Part shown: positions 28,196 through 36,877 of the stretch, piece by piece
Position numbering within the stretch: position 1 is the stretch's first letter
How the letters are laid out: every line of letters begins with the position of its first letter
From: Phaeodactylibacter xiamenensis
GTDB lineage: Bacteria > Bacteroidota > Bacteroidia > Chitinophagales > Saprospiraceae
NCBI RefSeq assembly: GCF_000759025.1
Contig: NZ_JPOS01000077.1
Coordinates: forward strand, 55,560-119,559
DNA length: 64,000 nt
Direction of reading: 5' to 3'
Notes under the pieces: generated by a model
Told to the model about the DNA's origin: nothing
Databases searched by the model: none
What the model saw: only the letters and a program-made list of their open reading frames with translations
Translations under genes and position numbers: made by a program

Positions 28196-28211
28196 ACAAG
28201 GGTTTGCTTGC

Positions 28212-28241
28212 AGGGCTGCTCAGTTTTGGGCAGCCCTTTTT
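28212..28241 (+). terminator. Rho-independent terminator after slipin gene
   Basis: AGGGCTGC (28212-28219) pairs with GCAGCCCT (28230-28237), with a 10-base loop and a run of five Ts. It lies just before the end of the convergent TonB receptor gene. Confidence 0.85.
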
Positions 28242-28249
28242 CAATTCGC

Positions 28250-30532
28250 TTAGAAATCAAAGTCCAGTCTCATCGTCAAATTGCGGGGCGCTTCCATAAT
28301 GCCCGGCCGGGGCGAGTAGGCTTCATTGAGCAGGTTGTTGAGCAGCAGGGAAAGTTTAACAGACTCGGTGAGCTTATAGCTGCCGCGGAGGTTGACCACG
28401 GTAAAGCCCCGGTCGTTGCGCTCCCGGAAGTCCCGCAGCCCGTTGATGAACAGCAGGAATGCCGCATCAATGGCTTCGATCTGGCTGTTGTAGAACGTCT
28501 CAACGCCAAAAGACGCCTTTTTGTAATCCGCCTGCAGGTCGAGCTTGAACAGGTGGCGGGAGCGGTACTTCAGGATATTCTCATCTAAAGACGAATTGTT
28601 GGCGTTGATTTGCCCCTGTGTGCGGTCTTGGCCGGCAGGGACGCGGGTCGTATCAAAGGCTTCAAAACGCGGATCAACGTAGGTGTATCCAGCTAGTAAG
28701 CTTACCGGAAGACCTAAAATTTCGCCTCTGCCAGCGGCGGTGACTTCGAATCCATCAATCTGGGTATCCCCGATATTGATGGCCTGAAAACTAAAGCCTA
28801 CGATATTGAACTCCATCATATCAAAGTAGCGGGAGCGGAAAACCGCAAAGTCCAGAAACCCTTCAAAATTGGAAATCCGGAAGCCTTGCTTAACGCCTAA
28901 TTCTGCTGTCCAGCCGGTTTCAGATTGCAAGGTGGGATTGGGTACAATGCGTAGCGCGCCGGCTTCTGTCACGATATATTTTTCAGCTACGGTAGGGTAG
29001 CGGTAGCCCTGTCCCCAGCTCGCCCGCAGGAAGGTCGCCTTGCCGGCCTGATAGTTGAGCCCGAGGCGCGCCACGGGTTTGGCTTCCTCCTCATCGGAAG
29101 GGTCCACCGTGCCGCCATCGTACTCGAATCCCGGATTGCGCAGCACATTACGCTCGTAGCGGAACCCTACCGACGCATTCAGTTTGCCAAAAAACTCCTT
29201 ATCGAATTGGGCGTAGGCCGCCAGGTTGCGGGAGGTGAAGGTGGTGTCGCCGTACAGCTCCGCTTCGATATCCGTGCCTGATCCGACCAGGCCGGCTGTG
29301 AAGACCAGGTCTGCTGCTGCCATCCGGCGCTGGAACTGATACTCCGCGTAGAACATATCCGAGAAATTGCTCTGATTAAGGTCGTTCTCATTGTCGATAT
29401 TGTAGAAGCGGCTCAGGATGCGGTGGCGGTTGTTGGCGCCATCGTAGTAGGTGACAGTTGGGTCTATATTGTAGCGCAACCGGCGGCGGCCACCGAGCGT
29501 ATTGGGCCCCGGCTGATAAGCGGCGGTATCGCTGGCCCAATAAAAAAAGGAGGCGGTCTCCCCGGCATTAATATTGGCATTCAGCCCGATGGTCAGGCGG
29601 TCGGTAGCGCGATAGCGGGTGCCTACATTGAAGCGGCCGGTGCGGCGGAATGCTCCTTCGTTGTAACTCTCTTCATTCAGGTAATAGCCGCCCATAACCA
29701 GGTCCAGCTTGCCCATCTTACGGCGGTGGGCCACACTCGCTCCGATGGTGCGCGGTGCGGTATCCCACCATTTCAGACGTTCATCTTCGGGGCTGAAATT
29801 ATGGGTGTAAAAGACCGCTGCTTCGGTCTCCGGTGCTGATTTGGCGTAAGCTGTACGGACGTTGATGATGCCGTTGAGTGCGGAAGAGCCGTATAAAGCC
29901 GAGCCCGCGCCCTTGACCACTTCCACCTGCGCGATATTTTCGATCGGCACATCGTCCCAGTTGGGGAAGCCGGCATCGGCAGATAGGATAGGAATATCAT
30001 CCACCAGCAGCAGCACCCGGCTGCCAGCGCCTTGTGAATAGCCCGAGCCGCCCCGGATATTCGCCTGCCCGTCGATGATGGTGACGCCCGGCAGTTTCTC
30101 CAGCGCCTCGTCAATGGATACCTTGCCCGTGTTCTCAATCAGGTCAGGTTGAAGGACTTCCAGGGAGACGGTCACCTTGCTGAGCGGCTTTTCGAATTTA
30201 CCGCTGGTTACGGTAGCGGTTTCGAGCACGGTAGCGCGGGGATCAAGCGCCATATTTAGCTCAATGGTGCCCCCTTCCGGTAGGTTTACTTCTGTTTCAT
30301 AGGTTTCATAACCCACATAGCTGGCTTTCAGGAGGTGTTTGCCTGCATCGGCCTCCAGCTCGTAGAACCCATCGAAGTTGGTTACCGTACCCTGACCTTG
30401 CAGGCTGATGGTCGCTGCAATCAGAGGCTCCCCGGTTTTGGCGTCCGTCACCCGGCCGGTGAGCAGGGTTTGCTGAGCGGTAAGGAAAGCGGAAAAGGAC
30501 AGAAAAATTAGCAGAAGGTAGTACTTGGTCAT
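28250..30532 (-). CDS. TonB-dependent outer membrane receptor
   Basis: A 760-residue receptor. The signal peptide ends AFLTAQQ. A carboxypeptidase-like regulatory domain (about 20-105, GRVTDAKTGEPL and NFDGFYELEADAGKH) precedes the plug (DEALEKLPGV, GIRGGSGYSQGAGS-like NIRGGSG, VVKGAGSALYGSSALNG) and a beta barrel ending in the aromatic LTMRLDFDF. It imports an unidentified ligand; the absence of a SusD partner argues against a SusC glycan system and fits a siderophore, vitamin or peptide receptor. The start at 30532 (MTKYYLLL) is chosen over an in-frame codon at 30550 because it directly precedes the signal peptide. Confidence 0.93.
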   Translation of the reverse strand: MTKYYLLLIFLSFSAFLTAQQTLLTGRVTDAKTGEPLIAATISLQGQGTVTNFDGFYELEADAGKHLLKASYVGYETYETEVNLPEGGTIELNMALDPRATVLETATVTSGKFEKPLSKVTVSLEVLQPDLIENTGKVSIDEALEKLPGVTIIDGQANIRGGSGYSQGAGSRVLLLVDDIPILSADAGFPNWDDVPIENIAQVEVVKGAGSALYGSSALNGIINVRTAYAKSAPETEAAVFYTHNFSPEDERLKWWDTAPRTIGASVAHRRKMGKLDLVMGGYYLNEESYNEGAFRRTGRFNVGTRYRATDRLTIGLNANINAGETASFFYWASDTAAYQPGPNTLGGRRRLRYNIDPTVTYYDGANNRHRILSRFYNIDNENDLNQSNFSDMFYAEYQFQRRMAAADLVFTAGLVGSGTDIEAELYGDTTFTSRNLAAYAQFDKEFFGKLNASVGFRYERNVLRNPGFEYDGGTVDPSDEEEAKPVARLGLNYQAGKATFLRASWGQGYRYPTVAEKYIVTEAGALRIVPNPTLQSETGWTAELGVKQGFRISNFEGFLDFAVFRSRYFDMMEFNIVGFSFQAINIGDTQIDGFEVTAAGRGEILGLPVSLLAGYTYVDPRFEAFDTTRVPAGQDRTQGQINANNSSLDENILKYRSRHLFKLDLQADYKKASFGVETFYNSQIEAIDAAFLLFINGLRDFRERNDRGFTVVNLRGSYKLTESVKLSLLLNNLLNEAYSPRPGIMEAPRNLTMRLDFDF

Positions 30533-30622
30533 ATGCAATGAATTAGGCACAGCACTTAAAAGTAGTGGCTGTGGATGATCTCCAAAATGTTCAGGGTGCT
30601 AATTTCAGGGCGTGTGGAAGCA

Positions 30623-30652
30623 CAAATCTAAGGCATTCGTGTTACTTGACAA
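30623..30652 (-). promoter_or_regulatory. Bacteroidota-type promoter of the TonB receptor gene
   Basis: On the minus strand TTG (30652-30650), a 19-base spacer and TAGATTTG (30630-30623) match the -33/-7 consensus with the same spacing as at metH. The leader to the ATG at 30532 would be about 85 bases. Confidence 0.7.
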
Positions 30653-30819
30653 GCAAGTTCCTGAAAAAAATCGCTTTGCACGCAGCCGACAGATTCCAAT
30701 AAATCCATTTAGCTTTCCCAAAAGTTTTCTAACTTCGGCAGCTAAATAGAGTTGATAAAAGTAAATTTTATGTGCCCATGATTCATCTTTTCTGCCAGCT
30801 CTGCATCACGTCCTCACCT

Positions 30820-30837
30820 TAGTAGCTTAGGCTACTA
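30820..30837. promoter_or_regulatory. Perfect dyad in the divergent intergenic region
   Basis: TAGTAGC-TTAG-GCTACTA is a seven-base inverted repeat about 100 bases before the secreted-protein gene at 30935. It could be an operator or small hairpin. The rest of the 402-base gap (30533-30934) is AT-rich and shows only the TonB receptor promoter. Confidence 0.35.
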
Positions 30838-30934
30838 GGTTCCGGGCGCTCTTTGATCTGACAAAAAAGCTTGATCCATGACCTACACAAAACCTACATT
30901 CATCAACTCTAATTCTTTACCAAACAACACGATT

Positions 30935-31732
30935 ATGAATCGAATTGTACTGATTTTCTTGGGGGTTATCCTCGCCAGCGTTGGGTACGCACAGGATTGC
31001 CAGCCGGACGAAACAGTTCCGGATTCGGTGGTGGTTGCTCCACTGCCTTACAATGAAATGCTCCGTCCTGACGGAGGCATCAAAGATACGGCATGCGTAG
31101 GCAGCCCATATGAGTTTGTCTTTACATTCAATATTCCGGCAATTTACAATGTGAGCGGGTTTGAAGTGCCGCTCATTGATGTGAGCATCCCTGCGGAAGA
31201 TGGGATTGATAACTTGCCGGCCTCTATGGATTATGTTTGTAATCCGCCCAACTGCGTGTTTGCCGCCGAGACTAAAGGCTGCATCCTGGTGTCTGGTACA
31301 GCCACGGCTGATGAAGTAGGACAGCATGACCTGACGATCGCAGCAGTTATTAATGCCGGGCTCGAACTTCAAGTTACGGTCCCGGGCGATCTGGAGGCAG
31401 ATGCCCACTACTATCTTTTTGTAAAGGAAGAAGGCGGCACCAACTGCTTCTCCAACACCAACGAGGCCTTTGCAGCTGACTTTGAGCTGAGCAACCGCCC
31501 CAACCCATTCGGGGACCTCACGCAGGTGGTGGTGGATGCCAAACAGTCGGGCATGTACCAGTTCTTCGTTACGGATTTGCTGGGTCGTCAGGTGCACCAA
31601 CAGCAAATTCAGCTGATCGAAGGTGAAAACCATATCGACTTCAACGGTAGCCAACTGGCAGAAGGCATGTACCTTTACGGTATCACCGATGGCCGCCACG
31701 CCGCTACTTCCAAAATGATTATTAACCGGTAG
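30935..31732 (+). CDS. Secreted protein with T9SS type A sorting domain
   Basis: A 265-residue exported protein. The start ATG at 30935 directly precedes the signal peptide (MNRIVLIFLGVILASVGYAQ). The middle (25-180) is a Cys-containing beta-rich domain I do not recognise. Residues about 190-265 form a type A T9SS sorting domain (NRPNPFGDLTQV, QFFVTDLLGRQV, LAEGMYLYGI, KMIINR), which directs export across the outer membrane and attachment at the surface. The next gene encodes another T9SS-like protein. Confidence 0.85.
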   Translation: MNRIVLIFLGVILASVGYAQDCQPDETVPDSVVVAPLPYNEMLRPDGGIKDTACVGSPYEFVFTFNIPAIYNVSGFEVPLIDVSIPAEDGIDNLPASMDYVCNPPNCVFAAETKGCILVSGTATADEVGQHDLTIAAVINAGLELQVTVPGDLEADAHYYLFVKEEGGTNCFSNTNEAFAADFELSNRPNPFGDLTQVVVDAKQSGMYQFFVTDLLGRQVHQQQIQLIEGENHIDFNGSQLAEGMYLYGITDGRHAATSKMIINR

Positions 31733-31772
31733 TACCCCTGCCGGGTCTCCAAGAATTCAGTCCTTCTGACAA

Positions 31773-31814
31773 GGAGCGGGGTGCTGCCCACCCTGCAGCG
31801 TGAAGCCCCGCTCC
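31773..31814 (+). terminator. GC-rich hairpin after the secreted-protein gene
   Basis: GGAGCGGGG (31773-31781) pairs perfectly with CCCCGCTCC (31806-31814). There is an inner helix, TGCTG/CAGCG-like, in the loop. No T-run follows, so it may be a weak terminator or an RNA-stabilising structure between the two T9SS genes. Confidence 0.5.
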
Positions 31815-31861
31815 GACACCCTATAAAATTTTCTTTACTGGCAAACCGTTCTTGTACAGCG

Positions 31862-31878
31862 CCTTGTGCTGCACAAGG
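31862..31878 (+). promoter_or_regulatory. Short hairpin in the leader of the next T9SS gene
   Basis: CCTTGTG-CTG-CACAAGG is a perfect seven-pair stem with a three-base loop, 31 bases before the ATG at 31909. It could affect leader stability. Confidence 0.35.
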
Positions 31879-31908
31879 GCGGTCTTGTTATTTAAAATTC
31901 AGAAGGAC

Positions 31909-33708
31909 ATGAAGTACTTATACCTAACCATCCTGCTTTGGGGGCTTAGCCTTTCGGCGAAAGCCAACTGCCCCGGCTGTACGGTCAATCTCCCCGCTCT
32001 CCCGGAGGATACCATCTACATTTCGGCTGCCCCGGACGGGCAGGTCGGTCAATTTTACAGCGAAGACCTGTCGTTCCGCCTGCCCCAAACCACCACGCCG
32101 GTTAATGCCACCGACCCGGATACGCCTCCGGGGCTCCCAATTTCCCAAATGACGATCAGCTCTGTGGCGAATGTGCCGCCTGGGCTGCAGTGGGAAGCCA
32201 ATCAGCTGGCCTTCGACGTTAGTGAGGTGACGGATGGCTGTGTGCGCTTCTGCGGGACGCCTCTGATTCCGGGGCTGTATGAGGTGGAAGTCATCATTTC
32301 GGCTCAGGTTTTGGTGGCTACGCAGACCTCGGCGGTGACCATTCCTATTCTTATCCTGCCCGGACAGGTCATTTCAGAAGGCTTTACTATCGACAATACC
32401 TCGGGTTGCGGAGAAGTGGTGGCGAACTTTATCAATAATGTGCCTTCCAACGGCACCGATGGCTTCAGCTATATCTGGGACTTCGGCAACGGGCAAAGCT
32501 CCACCGCTGAAAATCCGGGCACGCAGGTTTACGATACACCCGGCGAGTACGGCGTAAGCTATCAGGCGATTGTGGACACCTTCGGGCATCAGCTGACGGA
32601 GGTGGTCATCACGGATGTGGACTGCAACGATATCTTCGGGGGCGCGCCCGACCTCGTTTTGGAAGTCTACAACCCGCTGGGCGACAAAATTTTTGCCTCT
32701 GATGTCGTGCAGAATGCCAGTCTGCCTGTTGTTTTTGCGCCTGGCATTTTCATCGAAAACGGCCCCTACCAGATTCAGGTCGTGGATGACGATCAGGGGC
32801 TGGACGGAGGCGATGACGTCTGCGGCGTTTTTGGCTTTGTGAAGACTTCAAACGGGGAGCTGGAAGACGATGGCGCTACGGTAGACATTACCATCATCAA
32901 TCCTGTTGACACCATCCGCTCCGAAGGCATCATAACAGTCTACGAGCAACCGGAAAAGCCCGAACTGCAGGGCTATAGCGGTGAGGATCTCTGCGATGGC
33001 GACTCCCTGACGCTGATGACCAACTACACCGAAAACACCCAATGGTACCTCGACACAGTGCCCCTGTTTGAGGCGAATGGCGATCTGCTCTCTGTGGGCG
33101 AAAGCGGCTTCTACTGGGTCACGTACACCAATGCTGATGGCTGCAGCGCCACTTCTGACACCCTTTTGCTGGATTTCAACGACCTGCCGGCTTTCCCTAT
33201 CTTCCAGATCGAGCAAAACCTGCTCTTTCTGCTGGATCCGGACACCCTGCCTGATCCCTACGAGCTGCAGTGGTACCTGGATGAGCAGCCCCTGGAAGGC
33301 GGCAATGATTTGGAATACTGCATCAGCACCTCAGGCAGTTACACCCTGGAGGTAGTCAATCCGCTTACGGGCTGCAGCCGATCATACACCCAAAGTATGA
33401 CCTATGACCCCGATTTCCCCAACTGCATGCCGGTAAGTGTGGAAGAGGCGGCGCTTCAGGCTTTAAAGGCTTACCCAACGCTGCTTGCCCCCGGTGCGCC
33501 GGTTTGGATCAGCGGGGATATGCCCGGCGGCCCAATGAATATCCGGTTGATGAATACGCTTGGTCAACAGCTGCAATCGTGGCGGTTGGAAGGGGGCGAT
33601 GTGGGCGAAACGCTGCGGCTCGACCTCCCGATATTAGCCACCGGCGTACATTATTTACAAATTCAGACCAAAGCTGGCGGGAAGACGATCCCGGTCGTCA
33701 TTCAATAG
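31909..33708 (+). CDS. Large secreted protein with PKD-like domain and T9SS-type C-terminus
   Basis: A 599-residue exported protein. The start at 31909 precedes the signal peptide (MKYLYLTILLWGLSLSAKA). A putative-Ig-like segment with paired cysteines lies at 25-140, a PKD-like domain at about 165-240 (YIWDFGNGQSSTAENPG, TPGEYGVSYQA), then Ig-like repeats with CSATSDTLLL and CISTSGSYTL. The last 75 residues (LKAYPTLLAPGAP, MNTLGQQLQSW, ATGVHYLQIQ) resemble a diverged T9SS sorting domain. It is probably a surface or matrix protein. It is on the same strand as the preceding T9SS gene, 176 bases away. Confidence 0.8.
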   Translation: MKYLYLTILLWGLSLSAKANCPGCTVNLPALPEDTIYISAAPDGQVGQFYSEDLSFRLPQTTTPVNATDPDTPPGLPISQMTISSVANVPPGLQWEANQLAFDVSEVTDGCVRFCGTPLIPGLYEVEVIISAQVLVATQTSAVTIPILILPGQVISEGFTIDNTSGCGEVVANFINNVPSNGTDGFSYIWDFGNGQSSTAENPGTQVYDTPGEYGVSYQAIVDTFGHQLTEVVITDVDCNDIFGGAPDLVLEVYNPLGDKIFASDVVQNASLPVVFAPGIFIENGPYQIQVVDDDQGLDGGDDVCGVFGFVKTSNGELEDDGATVDITIINPVDTIRSEGIITVYEQPEKPELQGYSGEDLCDGDSLTLMTNYTENTQWYLDTVPLFEANGDLLSVGESGFYWVTYTNADGCSATSDTLLLDFNDLPAFPIFQIEQNLLFLLDPDTLPDPYELQWYLDEQPLEGGNDLEYCISTSGSYTLEVVNPLTGCSRSYTQSMTYDPDFPNCMPVSVEEAALQALKAYPTLLAPGAPVWISGDMPGGPMNIRLMNTLGQQLQSWRLEGGDVGETLRLDLPILATGVHYLQIQTKAGGKTIPVVIQ

Positions 33709-33875
33709 GCTTTTGAAAGCTGAGATTAAAAAAGATTGTGTCTTAACTGTTAAAATATATGAAAAATCATATATTGAGGGGCTAAACAAGCAAGAGCAAC
33801 CTAAAAAGCCAGGGCGCGTTGTTCGGTCCGGAGCAGCTATTGATTTGGTACTCAGCAGGGTATCTGAAAAAAGTG

Positions 33876-33883
33876 TAGCTTTG
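33876..33883 (+). promoter_or_regulatory. Putative -7 element (TAnnTTTG) for the S9 peptidase gene
   Basis: TAGCTTTG matches the -7 consensus 119 bases before the ATG at 34002. The nearest upstream TTG is 28 bases away, longer than usual. The implied leader contains a small hairpin, GGTGG-AATATC-CCACC, near 33964-33979. Confidence 0.4.
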
Positions 33884-34001
33884 CGGGCTGAACACTGCGC
33901 ATAATCCCAAACTGAATTCGGCACCGCAAGTCTGAACTCCAGGTCTTAGATAGTCGGTCCGATGGTGGAATATCCCACCGTACTCTTGCGAACCCTGAAT
34001 T

Positions 34002-35930
34002 ATGACAGTTGAGATTAGAAGAAAAGAAATAGGCAACCTTCTACTTGAGAACATCCCGGAAATCCCTGTCTTGCTGAAAGACAAGCTACAATTGTATCAG
34101 CAGACGCGCGAGGCGGCTTTGGCCGATTGGCTGCCCGATGGCAGTGGGTTACTGATCTCAACCCGGTTTGGAGAAGCTGCACAGATTCACGAAGTGGTCC
34201 GCCCCGGGCACTTCCGTAAACAACTGACCTTTTTTGACGAGCCGGTTTATATTGCCCGCACCTGCCCCGATGCTGACCGTCAGGGGTTCCTGTTTGCGCG
34301 GGATACCGGTGGTAACGAGGCTTATCAGCTGTACTTCTATGACTTACGGAAGCAGGAATACGAAATGCTGACGGATGGGGAATCCAAGCACAGCAGTGGC
34401 GTATGGAACCGGGAGGGCAGCGCTTTTATTTACAGCAGTACCAAGCGCAACGGCATTGATCAGGATTTGTACCTCTACGACCTGGCAGGTGGTACAGGCG
34501 AACGACTGGCCTTTACCGGCAAGGGCTATTGGTACCCGGTCGCCTGGGCATCAGGCGGGCGGTATGTGACCGTTATCAACTACCGGTCGATCAATGAAAG
34601 CCACTTGCATATTCTGGATGTGGAGACGGGTATGTTGCAGACCATTCAGGCTGATCCGAATATTGCCTGCCGCTCCGGCAGCTGGTCCGCCGACGGCCGC
34701 CGGATTTACTATACGTCTGATGCCGATAGCGAATGGCGCGGGCTGATGTTTTACGACCTGGATACACAATCGAAGCAAAAGATTACTCAGGGGCTGGACT
34801 GGGAAGTGGAAGGCTTGCAGCTTTCTGCCGATGGCACACAGCTGGCCTTTGTTATCAATAAGAACGGCATTTCCGAATTGTACCTTTACGATACGGCCCG
34901 GGAACGCTACGAACGCGTCGAAGTCCTCCCGGAAGGCGTCATTGCCGATATGCGCTGGCACCCCAAGGCCCTGCGCCTTGCCCTGACCATCAATACGCCT
35001 CAGGCGCCGGCCGATGCCTATGTGCTGGATGTGGAAACGATGGACCTGCAGCAGTGGACCTTTTCAGAAGTGGGTGGGTTAGACCGCAAAGGGTTTGTCA
35101 AGCCCAGGCTCATTCATTATCCGACTTTTGATCAGGTAGGGGGCAAAGACCGGGAGATTCCTGCCTTTTATTACCGGCCGGAGCCACAAGATGCGCCCAT
35201 GCCCGTGCTGATATACATCCACGGTGGCCCGGAGAGTCAGTTCCGGCCTGGCTTTTCACCGGCTTTTCAGTACTACCTTAAAGAACTTGGCGTGGCTGTG
35301 CTCGCTCCGAATGTGCGGGGCTCTTCGGGCTATGGGAAGCACTACCTCAAGCTGGATAACGGCTTTAAGCGGGAGGATTCTGTGCGGGACATCGGGGCAC
35401 TGCTTGACTGGATTGAACAGCAGCCCGAACTGGACAGCCGTCGTGTGGCGGTTATGGGCGGTTCCTACGGTGGCTACATGGTGCTGGCAAGCATGTCGCA
35501 TTACAACGACCGTCTTTGTTGCGGGATTGACATCGTGGGCATCAGTAATTTCATTACCTTCCTGAAGAATACCAAGTCTTACCGCCGCGATCTTCGCCGG
35601 GTGGAGTACGGGGATGAGCGTGATCCGGCTATGCGCCGGCATCTGGAGCAGATTTCTCCGACGACTAATGCTCATAAGATCACCAAGCCGATGCTTATTG
35701 TGCAGGGGCAAAATGACCCAAGGGTGCCGGCCAGTGAGGCGGAGCAAATGCTGCGGGCAATCCGTACGAATGGGGGAGAGGCGTGGTACTTGCTGGCTAA
35801 GGATGAGGGGCATGGCTTCCGGAAAAAGTCGAATCGTGATTTTTACAATCAGGCGGTGATCTTATTCCTGCAGACTTATCTGATGCAGCCGCTGGAGGTG
35901 GGGGTGCCTGAGGCGTTGGTGACGAGTTAG
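34002..35930 (+). CDS. S9 family (prolyl oligopeptidase-type) serine peptidase
   Basis: A 642-residue enzyme. Residues 40-360 form a beta-propeller made of TolB/PD40-like blades (GVWNREGSAFIYSS, WSADGRRIYYTSD, LSADGTQLAF). Residues 385-635 are the alpha/beta-hydrolase domain with nucleophile S488 in GGSYGGYM, D572 in GQNDPRVP and H604 in DEGHGF. No signal peptide is present, so it is probably cytoplasmic and degrades peptides, as acylaminoacyl- or dipeptidyl-peptidase-like enzymes do. It is a single-gene unit. Confidence 0.93.
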   Translation: MTVEIRRKEIGNLLLENIPEIPVLLKDKLQLYQQTREAALADWLPDGSGLLISTRFGEAAQIHEVVRPGHFRKQLTFFDEPVYIARTCPDADRQGFLFARDTGGNEAYQLYFYDLRKQEYEMLTDGESKHSSGVWNREGSAFIYSSTKRNGIDQDLYLYDLAGGTGERLAFTGKGYWYPVAWASGGRYVTVINYRSINESHLHILDVETGMLQTIQADPNIACRSGSWSADGRRIYYTSDADSEWRGLMFYDLDTQSKQKITQGLDWEVEGLQLSADGTQLAFVINKNGISELYLYDTARERYERVEVLPEGVIADMRWHPKALRLALTINTPQAPADAYVLDVETMDLQQWTFSEVGGLDRKGFVKPRLIHYPTFDQVGGKDREIPAFYYRPEPQDAPMPVLIYIHGGPESQFRPGFSPAFQYYLKELGVAVLAPNVRGSSGYGKHYLKLDNGFKREDSVRDIGALLDWIEQQPELDSRRVAVMGGSYGGYMVLASMSHYNDRLCCGIDIVGISNFITFLKNTKSYRRDLRRVEYGDERDPAMRRHLEQISPTTNAHKITKPMLIVQGQNDPRVPASEAEQMLRAIRTNGGEAWYLLAKDEGHGFRKKSNRDFYNQAVILFLQTYLMQPLEVGVPEALVTS

Positions 35931-35980
35931 GGCTTTGATTGCAATTGAATTTGAGGTGAGTTCATGATATAGGGCGTAAT

Positions 35981-36055
35981 GTGCGACTTCTACGAAGTCG
36001 GTTAGCATTGGTGCTGCTTGTGTTACTAAGGTGTGACTTCTACGAAGTCGGCTAG
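35981..36055. repeat. Two 25-bp direct repeats, each containing a palindrome
   Basis: GTGYGACTTCTACGAAGTCG is present at 35981-36000 and again at 36031-36050, 50 bases apart, each followed by GYTAG. The core CGACTTC-TAC-GAAGTCG can form a seven-pair hairpin. A third related half, GCGAAGTC, follows near 36121. This resembles REP-type extragenic repeats. Confidence 0.75.
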
Positions 36056-36093
36056 TGTGGGTTTTGCTATGGAAGAGTGGGGTGTAATTCTGC

Positions 36094-36115
36094 CTGGCAC
36101 CGCTGCGGTGGCCAG
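36094..36115. repeat. REP-like hairpin
   Basis: CTGGCACCG-CTG-CGGTGGCCAG forms a nine-pair stem with one bulged base, directly before the GCGAAGTC half-repeat. Together with the two upstream repeats it fills the 274-base gap between the peptidase and acetyltransferase genes. Confidence 0.6.
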
Positions 36116-36204
36116 ATTCTGCGAAGTCTTATGCCTGTTAAGTTGCCGGAGGCATCTCCGTTTGGGTTGTCTGTTTTATTCGTTTTTTTAGTCACCAGAT
36201 CATT

Positions 36205-36738
36205 ATGAATGCACCGCTAATGGAGTGCTATTACAATCAGCGCAGTGCCCGGCTGGCCTTCCGCAAAACCACGGAAGCAGATATTCCGTCCTGGTCGGTT
36301 TTCTTTACAGGTAATGACCGGCTGCATTTCCTGGGCATGCCTCTGGACGGTACGCCCATGGAGCTCTCTGCCTGGTGGATTCACAAGCAAGCAGAGCGGT
36401 ACCGGGACACGGGTTTTGGGCACCTGGCGGCTACGCTGCCATCGGCGGGCGGGCTCATTGGCATGGCGGGCGTCATTCCCCGTGACCTGGACGGGGAAAC
36501 TTTTTACGAAGTGGCTTACTCCCTTATGCCCGGCTACTGGGGACAGGGCTACGGCACCGAAATGGCGCAACAGATGAAGAGCTGGGCTTTCGAACACCTG
36601 CCGGTGGAGCAGGTCATTTCCATTATCCATAAAGACAATTTGGCGAGTCAGCACGTTGCCCGCAAGAATGGGCTGCTGCCCTGGAAGGAGACGGATTACA
36701 GCGGAATGCCGGTGGTGGTGTACAGGGGGCTTAGGTAG
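36205..36738 (+). CDS. GNAT family N-acetyltransferase (RimJ/RimL-like)
   Basis: A 177-residue acetyl-CoA-dependent acetyltransferase. RLAFRKTTEADIPSW opens the domain, and the acetyl-CoA binding motif is YEVAYSLMPGYWGQGYGTEMAQ (residues 92-113), followed by NLASQHVARKNGL, typical of the RimJ/RimL branch that acts on protein N-termini or small amines. It is cytoplasmic. The target cannot be deduced. The gene stands alone. Confidence 0.92.
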   Translation: MNAPLMECYYNQRSARLAFRKTTEADIPSWSVFFTGNDRLHFLGMPLDGTPMELSAWWIHKQAERYRDTGFGHLAATLPSAGGLIGMAGVIPRDLDGETFYEVAYSLMPGYWGQGYGTEMAQQMKSWAFEHLPVEQVISIIHKDNLASQHVARKNGLLPWKETDYSGMPVVVYRGLR

Positions 36739-36877
36739 GGGATGGGCCTGAGTACTCAACTCTGCACATCAGAAGCTTGTTAGGTGTTCTGTATTCAGGT
36801 GGCCGAATTCTTAGATGTGCGGATCACGGTCCTACCAATTTACCCGAACCAGGCCAAAACCACAAATCAAAGCTCGA

